Positions 54,100-64,000 of a DNA stretch of 64,000 bases are shown here, one piece after another. Source of the DNA: Isoetes taiwanensis (taxonomy: Eukaryota > Streptophyta > Lycopodiopsida > Isoetales > Isoetaceae); contig JAJEKV010000109.1 in the NCBI GenBank assembly GCA_021234155.1, positions 1,593,736-1,657,735 of the forward strand, written 5' to 3'. Below the pieces are notes generated by a model, which was given only the letters and a program-made list of their open reading frames with translations, ran no database searches and was not told the origin of the DNA. Made by a program: the position numbers and the translations under genes. Every line of letters starts with the position of its first letter. The first letter of the stretch is position 1.

Positions 54100-57000
54100 C
54101 ACCATATTTGGAAAAGTCGGGCCATCAGCAGCCTCTATACATGGGCAGGTCACGTCTTGCTCCTTTGCTTTTGCACATGTCAATATATGCGAGTTTATAT
54201 AAGATAAAATAATTAGGTTGTGGTTGAAGGGTCCACCTATAAGAAATAAAAGAAAATTTATCTGAGGAACCTATATCATGCCTATGGTTGCCAATTCATT
54301 GCGGCGTAGAATGGTCAAGTTCACAATGTAAAAGATGAATGGTACAGACTACATACTTTACAAGCGGTTACGTGATGCATTAATCCCACATTGTGATACC
54401 ACCGTCTAAGGAACCGCGAAGGTGATCCCATCATCGGTAGCCCCATTTATTGCTCTGATGCATCTACCCTCTCTTGCTGATTCTCGTGAATCAAGCCTTC
54501 AAGCTTGTCGGGGAGGCGGGGTTGATAGCATAGATTGATAGATGCTGACCTTGAGATTTGTGAAGTCAGGATAGTGCTTCTCAAGGTGCATTTCCATCAC
54601 TTACGTAGCATCCTCAACTGTAGTGTTTCCATGACCAAGTATTCTGTTATCGGGTCCTCAGGAGTGCAGCATATGCTCGATCAAGAAAGGCTTGAGCCTT
54701 ATATCAATTGCTCTTGTCATTTCAAGTAGGGTGGGTGTATCCAAGATCTCCCTGCGGATGCGGGGTGTCTTTTACTTTAGAAGGCCCGACATAGAAGAAC
54801 CTTGTGGATCTTCAAGCGGGGTGGCAAGTCCAGGCGATATGCTTGCTCCCCAATGCGTTGATGATCTTGAGCGGCCCATTATCTGAGTCACTAACTTTTG
54901 CAATTACCAATCTTAAGCGGCTTGTTTTACCTTAATCTTAAGCCGTAGATTCACCCACGGAAGACTTCGTGGGGGTCTGTGCTTATGGCTACACTCTTAC
55001 TGGCGTGCGTCGCGACCAATAGGTAACCACGAACTTCCTCGACGAGCTTGCATTTCCAAGAGGATTCTTTGAGAAACCTCCCTTTAAGCGAGGGGTTATG
55101 CCGATATGCGAGGAAATGAGCATTGATAACCATAATTTATCATGAAGGGGCGATGCGGAAGACTCACATTTTCATCGCATTTATAAGGCAAACTCAACTA
55201 GATAAATATAGTGGCCCATTGTGATTGCTTACTCCACACATAGCCGTAACATATCCTCTATGATACAATTGAGTGCGTTACAGCCGACCATCCGTCGAGG
55301 ATGATATCAAAATACTCATAGCAGAAAGCTTGAGGTACGGATAATTTAGCAAAATCTTTCAGCTTACAAATTTGGGATCTGTCGGAGACAATAACTTCGT
55401 GGCATTAGTGCAATCGAGAAGATCTCCTTTGCAAAAGCATTATCAAAGCGGTGTCCAGGTGATGCGTTATGGCAAGAAATGAGCCATCTTCGACAATTTA
55501 TGGAAGCCACTACCATCAATGCATCATATCCACGAATGCGTGGAAGGCCGACAATAAAATCCATGGTGATCACTTCCCTTGGCGTTGGGCACATCGAAAC
55601 GCTCTCACGGAGTCATAGTGCTCTGCCTTGGTTTCTTTGGCTTTGAGGCGCTTAATATATCGCGGCAATATCCTTTTTCATGAAGGCCGAAATAGGCGGA
55701 AGCGAATCTTAAAGTAGGTCTTCATAAAACACGCATGTCGGCTATAGGGTACATTTGTGCGTGTCATGGAGAATGAGCTACGCATTATCACGAAGTCACC
55801 GGTACACACAACTTATCCTTGTAATATAACAATACGCCTTCTTTCTTATATGAGCGGAAAGCCGTTGCTCGCGCCCAACCGGTCGCGAGCTTCCTTGTAG
55901 CGCCCACACATCACGAAACTTCGGGATCCGTGGCCAAGGTTTGTTCTATGCACACTTCCCAAACTCAGCGGGTGAGTGAAATTACGTACAATGGGTGCCG
56001 GGTTACCAGGGATGGTGACAATGCATCGCGACCACATTGATGTGCCTCCCCGGGGCTTATACACTTAATCTCAAGTCATGTACTCCTCCGAAATTCCATC
56101 ATCTTCTCACGGCGGAGATTGAGATTTGTTGGGTGGATAAAATGCGGAGACTTCGATGATCGATTATCAGTGGAATCTTCTACGAAGGTATTGTCTCCAT
56201 ATCCCATGAACACCGGACAAGCGCACTAACAATTCACGATCATGAGTAGATTGCTCATTTGCTCTATTTACGTTCATTTTCTTTGAATGAAGTAGGCAAT
56301 AACTCTCCCCCTCTGCATTAGGACTCCCCGATAGCAAACTTCATCTGTTGCCACTAGCTTATCCTTTTAGAAATTCGGGTAATGTAGGCGGAGATGCGGC
56401 GTTAAAGGCATCTTTAGGCTGGCAAAACTGCTGAACCTTTGCTTTCCAATGCCAGTCAATCCTTCACCTTCTCATGCTTAAGATTAGTAAGAGTCTTTTG
56501 CAATCTTTGCAAAATCCTTAACAAATTTCGATAATATCACCTTCAATCCTAAGAAACTTGGGACCTCCGGGAAACATTACGGAATAGGCCATTCCCTTCT
56601 TGCCTCTATCTTTCTTTGGATCATGTAATTCATACGCTGCAAATAACATGTCCCAAATAATCCACCTTGGGAGCGGCAAACTTGCACTCCAGAAAATTTG
56701 GCAAAGAGTTGGTGGCGTCTTAGCTTTTCAAGGCCAGCAGAAGATGTTTCTCATGCTCCTCGAGTTTTACACTATAGATGAGAATATGCGTCCAGAAAAT
56801 AACAAGCAAAATCATCAAGTATTAGGAAGACATCATTCATTAACCGCATAAATGTTGCTTGAGGGGCATTGGATATCCCGAAGGCATACTTGTTAAATTC
56901 ATAATGCCCATATCTGTAGATGCTTGGCAGTTATGGATGTCCTCCTCAGCAATCCTTATTTGATGATATCAGGGCGTAAATCAATCTTTGTGAAATGCTT

Positions 57001-57700
57001 GGCCCTTTTGCAAGCTGGTCCATTAGATCATCTGCCCTAGGCAAAAGCATAGCGATTTTTGATGGTATGCTTATTGAAACGCCTATAGTCAATGCACATC
57101 CTCAAGGAGCCATCCTTTTCTTGACAAAAGGATAGGAAGCATCCAAAGAAGCGAAACACTAGGTCGAATGAAACCTAGGTTGTTAGCTCTGAAGTTGCTT
57201 CTTAAGCTGCGCCTTTCACGGGGGACTCATACGGTCTGGGGGCCTTCTTTGGTGGCTTGTGCACAGTTCCAAAAGCTATCTCACATTCTACCCTCTAAAG
57301 GAGGAAGTTTAGGATCCTAGATGGAAAAAAGATGGCTAAATTCTCGGAGAAGATTGGCAATCCCCTTACAGCAAGGTATCAACTACTTGCTTACGCTTGG
57401 CATACGATTCAATGGAGGCAAGCCTAATAATATAAAAGCAACTTATCCTTCGTATAGCCTTATCCTATTTGCGATGGTGATGGTACGCATAATGGGGTTT
57501 AAGAGTCACCTTTTATGAATTCTGGCGAATAAGATTGGCGGCGTTGAAGTAACTTCAGTTTCGCTTGATCTATATTGGCTAGGATGCGAGAATTCCATAC
57601 CAACAATAAGATCATATTTGCCAATATCCATTATCTAAACACCTTACATGGCAAGCCCAATTGCACGCACAGCAAGCTACGCATCTTAAGGTTAATCTGG
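54100..57700 (-). pseudogene. Gypsy pol: protease, RT, RNase H, integrase, chromodomain
   Basis: Minus strand, many frames. GKYDLIVGMEF (about 57625-57590) marks the protease end. RT: LRMCIDYRRFNKHTIKNRYA (about 57105-57045) and YGHYEFN (about 56920-56895), then the damaged FLDD region (about 56800) and KVDYLGHV (about 56675-56650). RNase H: ATDE...GVLMQRGRVIAYF (about 56370-56290). Integrase: VITMDFIVGLPRIRGYDALM (about 55575-55520) and KIFSIALM-like sequence. Chromodomain and linker: LKIHKVFYVG-like near 54800, TEYLVMETL near 54650 and HYPDFTNLK near 54570-54545. The chromodomain directs insertion toward heterochromatin in this group. No intact frame remains. Confidence 0.82.
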
Positions 57701-58199
57701 CTGACCATCGTATATGCAGAACACCGGCTAAAGTGGCGAGGAGCTCGTCCCCGAGATCTCAAAGTCTCAGCGCCAATGCACAGGCCATTCACAAGACAAA
57801 GTATAGCCAGCACTACGGTATCCATCGGAATTATAAAAAGGTTCTTTGTCTACTTGACCTATGGTGGAAATACTTGGCCGGTGACTTTTCGGCATTCTTA
57901 GGTTTCAATATAAACTGCAAGGATATGGGACTCACCGTGAATGTATTGAGGCCTCCTCTCCTCTGACAGGGTAAGTCGACTTCCGAGATCGTCCCAATCG
58001 AGGTCGGCCATGGCCAATTTGCGGAAGCGATGCGTGTGACATAAGGGCAGTGCATGTAGTGCGAGATTATACACCTATAACATACCTTATCCACTGGCAT
58101 GCTGATCTACGGGCCTCTTTGGGAATAGATTGTAAGAATTGAACTTCCTTCGGAAAGGCATTATTGGGTTTGTCGGGCATATTGAAGGTGACTTTCTTT

Positions 58200-59800
58200 T
58201 CTGGCGGTAAGTAAGGATTGTGAGGCGGACTTAGCCGGCCGGGGTTGATAAGGTGTGGGCCCAGTAGGCTGCGGTAAGGAAAAGCGGGCAGCGGAATCAC
58301 CCCAGTTCCTTGAGTGTATACTCCTCGAGGCTCAATGCTTTAACCTACGGCCTACTGCAGTGATTTTGGGTCTATGGCCTTAACCATTGGTTTGGATGGG
58401 GCCAATCCTTCAATGTATAACCCTCCACTTAGCTCTCTTTCATTTCATCACTGGTACATAGGCCTCCAAAGCATGAACTCATCGGTGTAGGCCTGGTAGA
58501 AGACATACCCATACGCTCCCGAGCTGTAGAAGGTACGGATTTGTTGGCATTTGTGCGCCTGAGGCACATAATGCGACTTAAGCTTTGGCAAACTTCTTAA
58601 ACTTGCACACTTGTCCGGATGCTTGGCTCACAGCATAGCCCTTCCATCAAATGCGAGGCGGCTCACCTGTAAGGTTTGTGGTGGCGACCTTTCAGGTATC
58701 CTTTTACTGTCATGCCATAGGATTTGCCAAACTCCTTCATTTTAGTCCAGCCGGGACTCACCATTGATCGCTTCGTTCCCATCAAGTAGGCTAATTTCTA
58801 TTCTTCCATATACTAGTTATGGTATCAGCGTCTTCTGCGGTACTCAGCATCACGGCTTGGGGTGCTCTCACGCGATGATACGGACGCTGACTTCAGAGAG
58901 TGGTGATTGTGAAGGGCGGCACTATCCCTTGAAGAACCGATGGCGTTTGGAGCGGTGCGCCGTCGCGAATGCATTTGGATTCGGTGCAAGTGGGCTGTTG
59001 GGGTGGTAGGCTTGAGCAGCGGTAACTCGGTCCATCCCCACAATGCGTGTTAGCGAGGAGGGTTGGCATTCAACACATAAGTTTGTAGCTTCATTAATTG
59101 CCTCTTCATCAACATAAGTTCTTGCTTTCGGTGTTAGTGTTGGCGTTCGAAGGTATGCGCTTGCGGCATTGCGTGCACCGTCATATTGGGTATAAATAGC
59201 GAATTAGTGACATCAAGTCTCCCAAAGAAATTCATTTGGGATAGTATTTATAGAAAGAGAATCTGAAAACATTCTTATATTCACGATTTCAAAATTTGGA
59301 CTATTTACGCAGGTAAGTCCCATAAATTTTTACAACCAGCGAGAAAAGAATGATGGCCCTGATCTTAGAAACTCCTCGGATCCTTACGTACTTGGTAGGA
59401 GGTCCTTGGGCATGATGGTGACCCTAGATTTAGCATTAGCATGGCACAAAGGTTGGCGTCGCTCCAAGAGAGTTGCCGATATGAGGTAAGCCTCGGCGGC
59501 GACCTCTGATCTGAGGATTGCAAAAGCGGAACCTCAATTAGGTTTTAAAATCACGGGCAATTTCGCGCAAGTCCCCATTTGGAGCAGGTAGAGCGAATCA
59601 AGCTCGATTGACCGATGAATTTCACGTATCTTCCCCGAAGTGCTCACCCGTGCGTGCGGTATCGATGGGCTTCGGCGGCCGCCTTGGCCCGATGGGAGGA
59701 TTTCCCTGTTGTTGGTGCTACTTGCATTGGGCGATGCTCTGCGCCTGCGAGCTGATGTCTTCTTGCTTAATGGTGGCATTCTTTACTTGGAGCGGGTCTT
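58200..59800 (-). pseudogene. Gypsy gag-like region
   Basis: Minus-strand pieces read MPPLSKKTSARRRRA (59779 downward), LMLMKRQLMKLQTYVLNANP (about 59130-59070), KSYGMTVKGYLKGRHHKPY (about 58725-58670) and LPAFPYRSLLGPHLI (about 58290-58245). The basic start, coiled-coil-like middle and absence of pol motifs suit a gag, but no zinc knuckle is seen. Assignment is mainly from position upstream of the protease. Confidence 0.4.
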
Positions 59801-60120
59801 GTAACCTACACCTCCCTTAGCGGGTTTGGCGGTGTTCTTTCTCTTCAACGTCTGTTGCGCTCGTAGCCTCTATTCCTAGCCATGCTCCTGAGTTGATAGG
59901 TATTCTTGTATGATTGGGTCTCTGGTTTGGTTGATGCTACGGTCAGCGTTTTGATCCCCTGTTGGTCAACATCTTTGGTTTTGGCGTCCTCTGCTTCCTT
60001 CACCCAGGCCTCTCTTCATCACTTGCAACATCACGGTGCAAGGTGTGAGGGGAAGAGGGTGACTATGAAGGGCAGGGCTGGGTCCGGCGGCTATATGGCG
60101 GAGAAGAAGCGTCGGAGAAA

Positions 60121-61221
60121 CCGCCTTTAAAAGTAATTCAAATTTAAATTCCAGCGTTCACTTTTTTTTTTTTAATTCTTTTTTTTTTTTTTTTATAAAA
60201 TTTTTAGCGGTGTATAAAAATGCGGCAGTATCAGAACCTTCGCGTTGCTTATCGGCCAACTTTTCGAAAGAAGCACCTGCGGTATAGGCTTTGCGATTTT
60301 TGACTGTTGTCTTTGCACGACCTCGGAAGACATGCATGTGGTTTCAATATTCGTCTTGACAGAATCTATTTTTAGGTGCTATCTGGACACGAGATGCGGT
60401 GTGGCATGTTATGAACATATTTTATCTCTGCTTCATATTTGCCTTCACATTTTCTTGTTTTCCTTGTATTTCGCAACCGTATGCAAGCCACTCTGAAGCT
60501 TCTTCTTTGTGAGGTTGTTTTATGATTGTATACAAAGCTCCTCTGAAGCTTCTTTGTGAAGGTTGTTTATGATTGCAGAATGTTGAAGTTTGTGGATGTA
60601 CTCGGTCGTGAGAATCAGCCATGCAAATGGGTTCTATTTATTCATCCGCATATGCAGTGATGTAAGTCACATATGTATATGCGTATGAATACGCATATAG
60701 AACCTAAACTTGTACACGGGTCTGATGTGGAAATTCCACAGCCCTCAATTAGCATATTCGTAGAATTGTGCTAGGATCAATGATCTAGAAAAACAATAGT
60801 GAACAAAATAGGAGTTTAGGGTGTTTTCAGGTTTGCGTTTAGGGGCAGCAAAAGAACAACGTAACGTGACAAGGGCGGGGAAAGTGACAAGGGCTGGAGG
60901 TAGTCAGATTAACCAGGGTGGGGGCTCATCATCCCAAATCTGTCCTTCCTTTCTCTCCAGGTTCCTTCTTATCCTATGTATGTCAATGCAGAAATCTTTT
61001 TTTTTGTTGACGTAACATTTCTTTTTCATCAGGCAGGTTGCAGGTCTATTCGTCTCAGTTTTTCAATGCCACATCTGCTTTCAGTAATGTCAACAGAACA
61101 ATAGACCTGCCCTGCACTTTGAAGCTATTGTCTTCTGTTTGCCTATCTATATGGACCATGCATGTTAAGACGTGGACTGGACTGATGCTTAATAATGCAA
61201 ATGCCTACAAGGCACACTCAC
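60121..61221. other. Intergenic stretch with T-tracts
   Basis: T12 and T18 runs lie near 60164-60200. CTCTGAAGCTTCTT...GAGGTTGTTTATGATTG is tandemly duplicated (about 60490-60575). No gene recognised up to the RBOH exons. Confidence 0.5.
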
Positions 61222-63132
61222 CTATTCTAGCATCAACTTCTGCAATGATGCAAGTTAAACAAACCTTTTTCATTCTGGCCTTGCAAAGTGCGTCCTTACC
61301 TATAAGAAAAAACAACATTGGTCACAGATCAGACATCTTCGTAGGAGCTGATACCTTCAAGAACCTTACCCGTGTTCTTGGAAACAATACCTACGCCTTT
61401 CCTTGCATGATGGAACCTTGTTGCATTTTAGTGATGATCGAGCATCTCCTTCCCTCCTGTAGACACTAGTTAGAAGTAGTTGTGCATCTCTGTACTGCCT
61501 GTCAATGAAGTTTAGTGTTTTTCAATAGATATGATCTCTCAAGCTATAACCTGAGGCAGAGAAGTGAGCGTAAAGGATTTGTATTGCCTTGGTAATGCCA
61601 TTTGTAGGACTTACTGGAACCTTCCTAGACGATCTGTTCCCAGAACTGATGATTTCATATGAGCATCCTGGTAACAAAATCAATAATCATAGAAATGACC
61701 ATGGCAGAAAAGAACATAATTATCATCAATGTCATAGAAATTATCCCATAGTAAATAGAAGCATGTATCAGACTCTTTTATATTGGTTTACGATCTTATG
61801 TCCTCGAGCAGAAAGGTCATCTTTAGATTTGAACGGTGCCAAATGTCAGCCCAGAGGCACAGAAACTTTTTGTCATAGTACATGAAGAAGGATTGAAGTA
61901 AAGGTACGTCCAAGTCTAAAAATAGAACAATGAATGGTAAAATATGATGCAAATGTATGATTCAGCTAGCTACTGTGCAATTGCTTAGGAGTATTGTTTG
62001 CCTTTCCAATCACTTTGAGATATATAGGAAAATGGAGTGCAATATCAGCATTAGAATAACATAAACCACGACAAACAAGTGATGTAGATACCAAAATGCA
62101 TTGAAGCTAGTCCAGTCTATCAAGAGGCCAGGAAGCTTTACAAGTTTTTTCTTGCATCACATCGACTTCGCCAACACAAAAAGCAATTGCTATTAGCACA
62201 ACCATAGCAACTGTATGTAACCCCAGGTATTGCCGTCACAATATACGCCATATGTTTTGTTTGAAGTGAAATTCGTTGCCAAGTATACTCATGAACTGAT
62301 CTTCTGGGGTATTGATAATTTGGGAAGTCACAAACCATACAAACTACCACCATGAATAGCTATTCCAATAGCGATGGCTCCTGCAATTTTCTGCAAGCAT
62401 ATCAGGAAAACATGATAATTTGGACCTTGGACAGGCTTCGAGCACTTACAGGTTACCAGACCATTGTAAAACCTGTGAACTATGAATTTTAAAGACAATA
62501 CTGTACATGCCTTGTGAATGTCATCAAGGTTGCCATGTTCAGTTTCAAAGTTTCTGCTACTCCTTCTGCAGACGGTAGACGGAATACAAATGCATCTTCG
62601 TGACCATGACCCAGATAGTTCCATGTGAATAGTGCTATTATCGCGGCAATCTACAAGGCTAACACCCAAACCTTCTGCCAGTGCTTCAACAGATAAATCT
62701 TACCACTCTTGAAGGCAGTACATACAGGACTCTTTCTTCTCTGGGCCATGAGTGATTGACTTACAGTCTGGCTCAGTGTCTGGCTCAAAGTTTGGCTGAA
62801 GTTTCGATAGTCATCCTTCCCTGCCAGCAAAGTCTCGAGTTGCCATAGCTGCATGTAAAATATTCTCTTTTGCCATCAGTTCTGTTTATTCAAATAGTGA
62901 TGATGACCTACCTCTATGTAGCCAAGTTTATTTGGATCTAGTTCTTCCATTATCAGTGCAGCATACTTGCTCCTTTAATTTTGATAGATTTTTTCCAGAT
63001 GCACTGACATGATTATCTGCACAGAATTACTATGTAAATGCCTTGAACTTTCAAGATTAGGAATGGTAAAAACAGACTAACCTCCTTCACTTCTTCTTCT
63101 GTGATCCGACCACATGCATCTTTGCGTACTAC
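61222..63132 (-). pseudogene. Respiratory burst oxidase (RBOH, NADPH oxidase), partial and broken
   Basis: Minus-strand exons, right to left. 63132-63082 encodes RKDACGRITEEEVKE (EF-hand). 63016-62912 encodes YAALIMEELDPNKLGYIE but with a frameshift and stop upstream of it. 62848-62511 encodes LWQLETLLAGKDDYRNF, the triple SQTL(V)SQ run, then KHWQKVWVLAL and GVAETLKLNMA. 62390-about 62000 encodes KIAGAIAIGIAIHGG, AIPGVT and FNAFWYLHHLFVVVYVILM (heme-binding membrane part). 61498-61370 encodes LTSVYR and EGDARSSL. 61299-61222 encodes VRTHFARPE and DARIG. RBOHs pass electrons from NADPH across the plasma membrane to make superoxide, gated by calcium. About 30 residues between LKLNMA and DDIHK, the FAD-binding exons and the 5' exons are missing. 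Several frameshifts occur. One intron uses GC rather than GT as donor (62510-62509). Confidence 0.85.
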
Positions 63133-63877
63133 CTACAAGTTTCAGTTACAGATGAGTTATCGATCATACTAGATAGTGTTCATGGAAGAGGCTCAGATAG
63201 TGTTGTTCATAGAAGAGGGCAATTACCTACTCTACAATCCAAAGCCTGCACGAGAAAAGCCCATCAGCAGCGTTTTACAGAGTTCTTTAAATCATTTTTC
63301 AATTGCTTTAGTTATAAAAAGGCCCAGAAGAGCATACTGCACACCCGATCAGATCTTTTTAGCCTGATCTGGGCCTGGTCATAACTCTGCAAGATCATGA
63401 CAGGAAAATGCAAGATCATAACTCTACCGAGCAGAATGTGGAAAATGCAAAGTGGACCGCATGCAAGCCTTGAATCAACACCGAACTCAACACCGGGCTT
63501 TGAATCAACCGAAAGCAATTTGCACTTTTCTGCCCTTTAATTAATCTGCTCCTTGAATTTTTCTTTACCTTGAGCCCCCAGACTGGTAGGCAGCACCGGA
63601 TTTAATTCTTCAAAAAATCCACTCTGTCTAGAGAATCCTCAGCTCGAAATAATAGCTTTTCTTTTGAAAAATCAATAAAATCGATTCTATTTTTTGGATG
63701 CCTGTGCCATCATCTCACACTTGCACTTATATAGTTGTCCTTTGAAAAAAGTTTTGAGTACTTGTGATCCATTTTGTCCTGATCGACATTTCCCTTTTTC
63801 AACCTTATTTATCAGATAGAACATTGTGAACTACAATTTCAAGAACCTAGGGGCAACTTTTTCACATTGGTCCTCCT
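63133..63877. other. Spacer between two opposed RBOH fragments
   Basis: Should contain the next upstream EF-hand exon of the minus-strand gene, but I cannot recognise one. No other gene seen. TGATCTGGGC / GCCCGATCAGATC phrases near 63340-63375 form a short inverted repeat. Confidence 0.4.
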
Positions 63878-64000
63878 AAAATTGCAAGAGCCATGGCTAT
63901 TGGGGTAGCTATTCATGGTGGTGTTCGTATGGCTTGTGGCTTTCTAAGAACTATCAATGCAGAGATCTGTTCGCTGACTATGCCCGGCAAAGAAATGAGC
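63878..64000 (+). pseudogene. Second RBOH fragment, one exon, runs off the edge
   Basis: The plus strand encodes KIARAMAIGVAIHGGVRMAC and GFLRTINAE, then a one-base shift into DLFADYARQRNE. It matches the minus-strand exon starting at 62390 (KIAGAIAIGIAIHGG) and the RBOH membrane segment generally. The splice acceptor is not evident (TCCTCCT in place of CAG). Opposite in orientation to the RBOH pseudogene 750 bp away; it may continue beyond the window. Confidence 0.7.

Larger units (their letters stand above)
53600..60120 (-). mobile_element. Ty3/Gypsy chromodomain retrotransposon, minus strand, decayed
   Basis: Domains run right to left in canonical Gypsy order: gag-like (about 59800-58200), protease (about 57700-57540), RT (57140-56640), RNase H (56500-56130), integrase (55600-55330) and chromodomain (about 54720-54540), then the polypurine tract and LTR start (53883-53860). 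The 5' LTR was not found at the right end, so the outer limits are approximate. Confidence 0.8.

Noticed and set aside
58810-58830. TGGTATCAGCG on the plus strand, like an initiator-Met primer site
   Set aside because: It lies inside the minus-strand Gypsy gag-like region with no LTR upstream and no plus-strand pol after it; only 9 bases match, so chance is likely.
62328-62669. A membrane transporter, suggested by a Gly-Ala-Ile-rich GAIAIGIAIHGG segment
   Set aside because: The flanking exons (EF-hand, SQTLSQ linker, VRTHFARP) identify an RBOH NADPH oxidase instead.

Overview
The window looks like nuclear DNA of a land plant, most likely a seed plant with a large, repeat-rich genome. The evidence is plant-specific: a respiratory burst oxidase (RBOH, plant NADPH oxidase), organelle-type PPR proteins, a plant copper amine oxidase tail, Copia and chromodomain Gypsy elements, initiator-Met primer sites and a plant Helitron. 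The species cannot be fixed from the sequence. There are no operons, CRISPR arrays or rRNA genes. Most of the 64 kb is layered, decayed mobile DNA, and nearly every recognisable host gene is partial or broken.

Layout. 1-9973: a Helitron Rep/helicase gene split by a 7-kb LINE (2066-9105), with a perfect 16-bp target duplication. 10-13.7 kb: a duplicated, poly(A)-linked segment and a tandem tRNA-like repeat. 14-23.3 kb: pyrimidine-rich, repeat-dense DNA carrying conserved hairpin modules and an inverted pair of TATA-containing blocks. It surrounds the last two exons of a copper amine oxidase (20.4-20.8 kb) and a broken PPR E-domain (21.0-21.7 kb). 23.4-28.4 kb: LINE reverse-transcriptase pieces flanked by long direct repeats, a Gypsy RT on the minus strand, and a very small LTR element with an initiator-Met primer site. 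30-33.5 kb: LINE ORF1-like remains, an Ile-tRNA-like sequence, tandem repeats and a homopurine tract. 33.55-38.02 kb: a complete but decayed Copia element with both LTRs, primer site and target duplication.

39.2-41.8 kb: the best host gene, a two-exon P-class PPR protein whose C-terminus has eroded. 42.2-45.6 kb: two copies of a Merlin/IS1016-type DDE transposon facing each other, with a related small element at 47.7 kb. 47.05-47.64 kb: a second PPR pseudogene (minus strand). 48.7-49.0 kb: a LINE C-terminal fragment. 50.9-51.3 kb: a 210-bp tandem duplication. 53.6-60.1 kb: a minus-strand chromodomain Gypsy element (gag, protease, RT, RNase H, integrase, chromodomain, polypurine tract, LTR start). 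61.2-63.1 kb: a minus-strand RBOH pseudogene; the same RBOH exon reappears on the plus strand at the right edge (63.88-64.0 kb).

The host gene pieces do not form a shared pathway. What unites the window is its insertion history. The most novel-looking items are the Merlin-type pair with its small relative, the long (about 90-175 bp) duplications around LINE or poly(A) insertions, and the 13 or more hairpin modules of 18-23 kb. Much of 28.5-60 kb also carries recurrent GCG-type, frame-breaking differences between repeat copies. This may be a consensus-quality problem, so frameshifts there should be read with caution.
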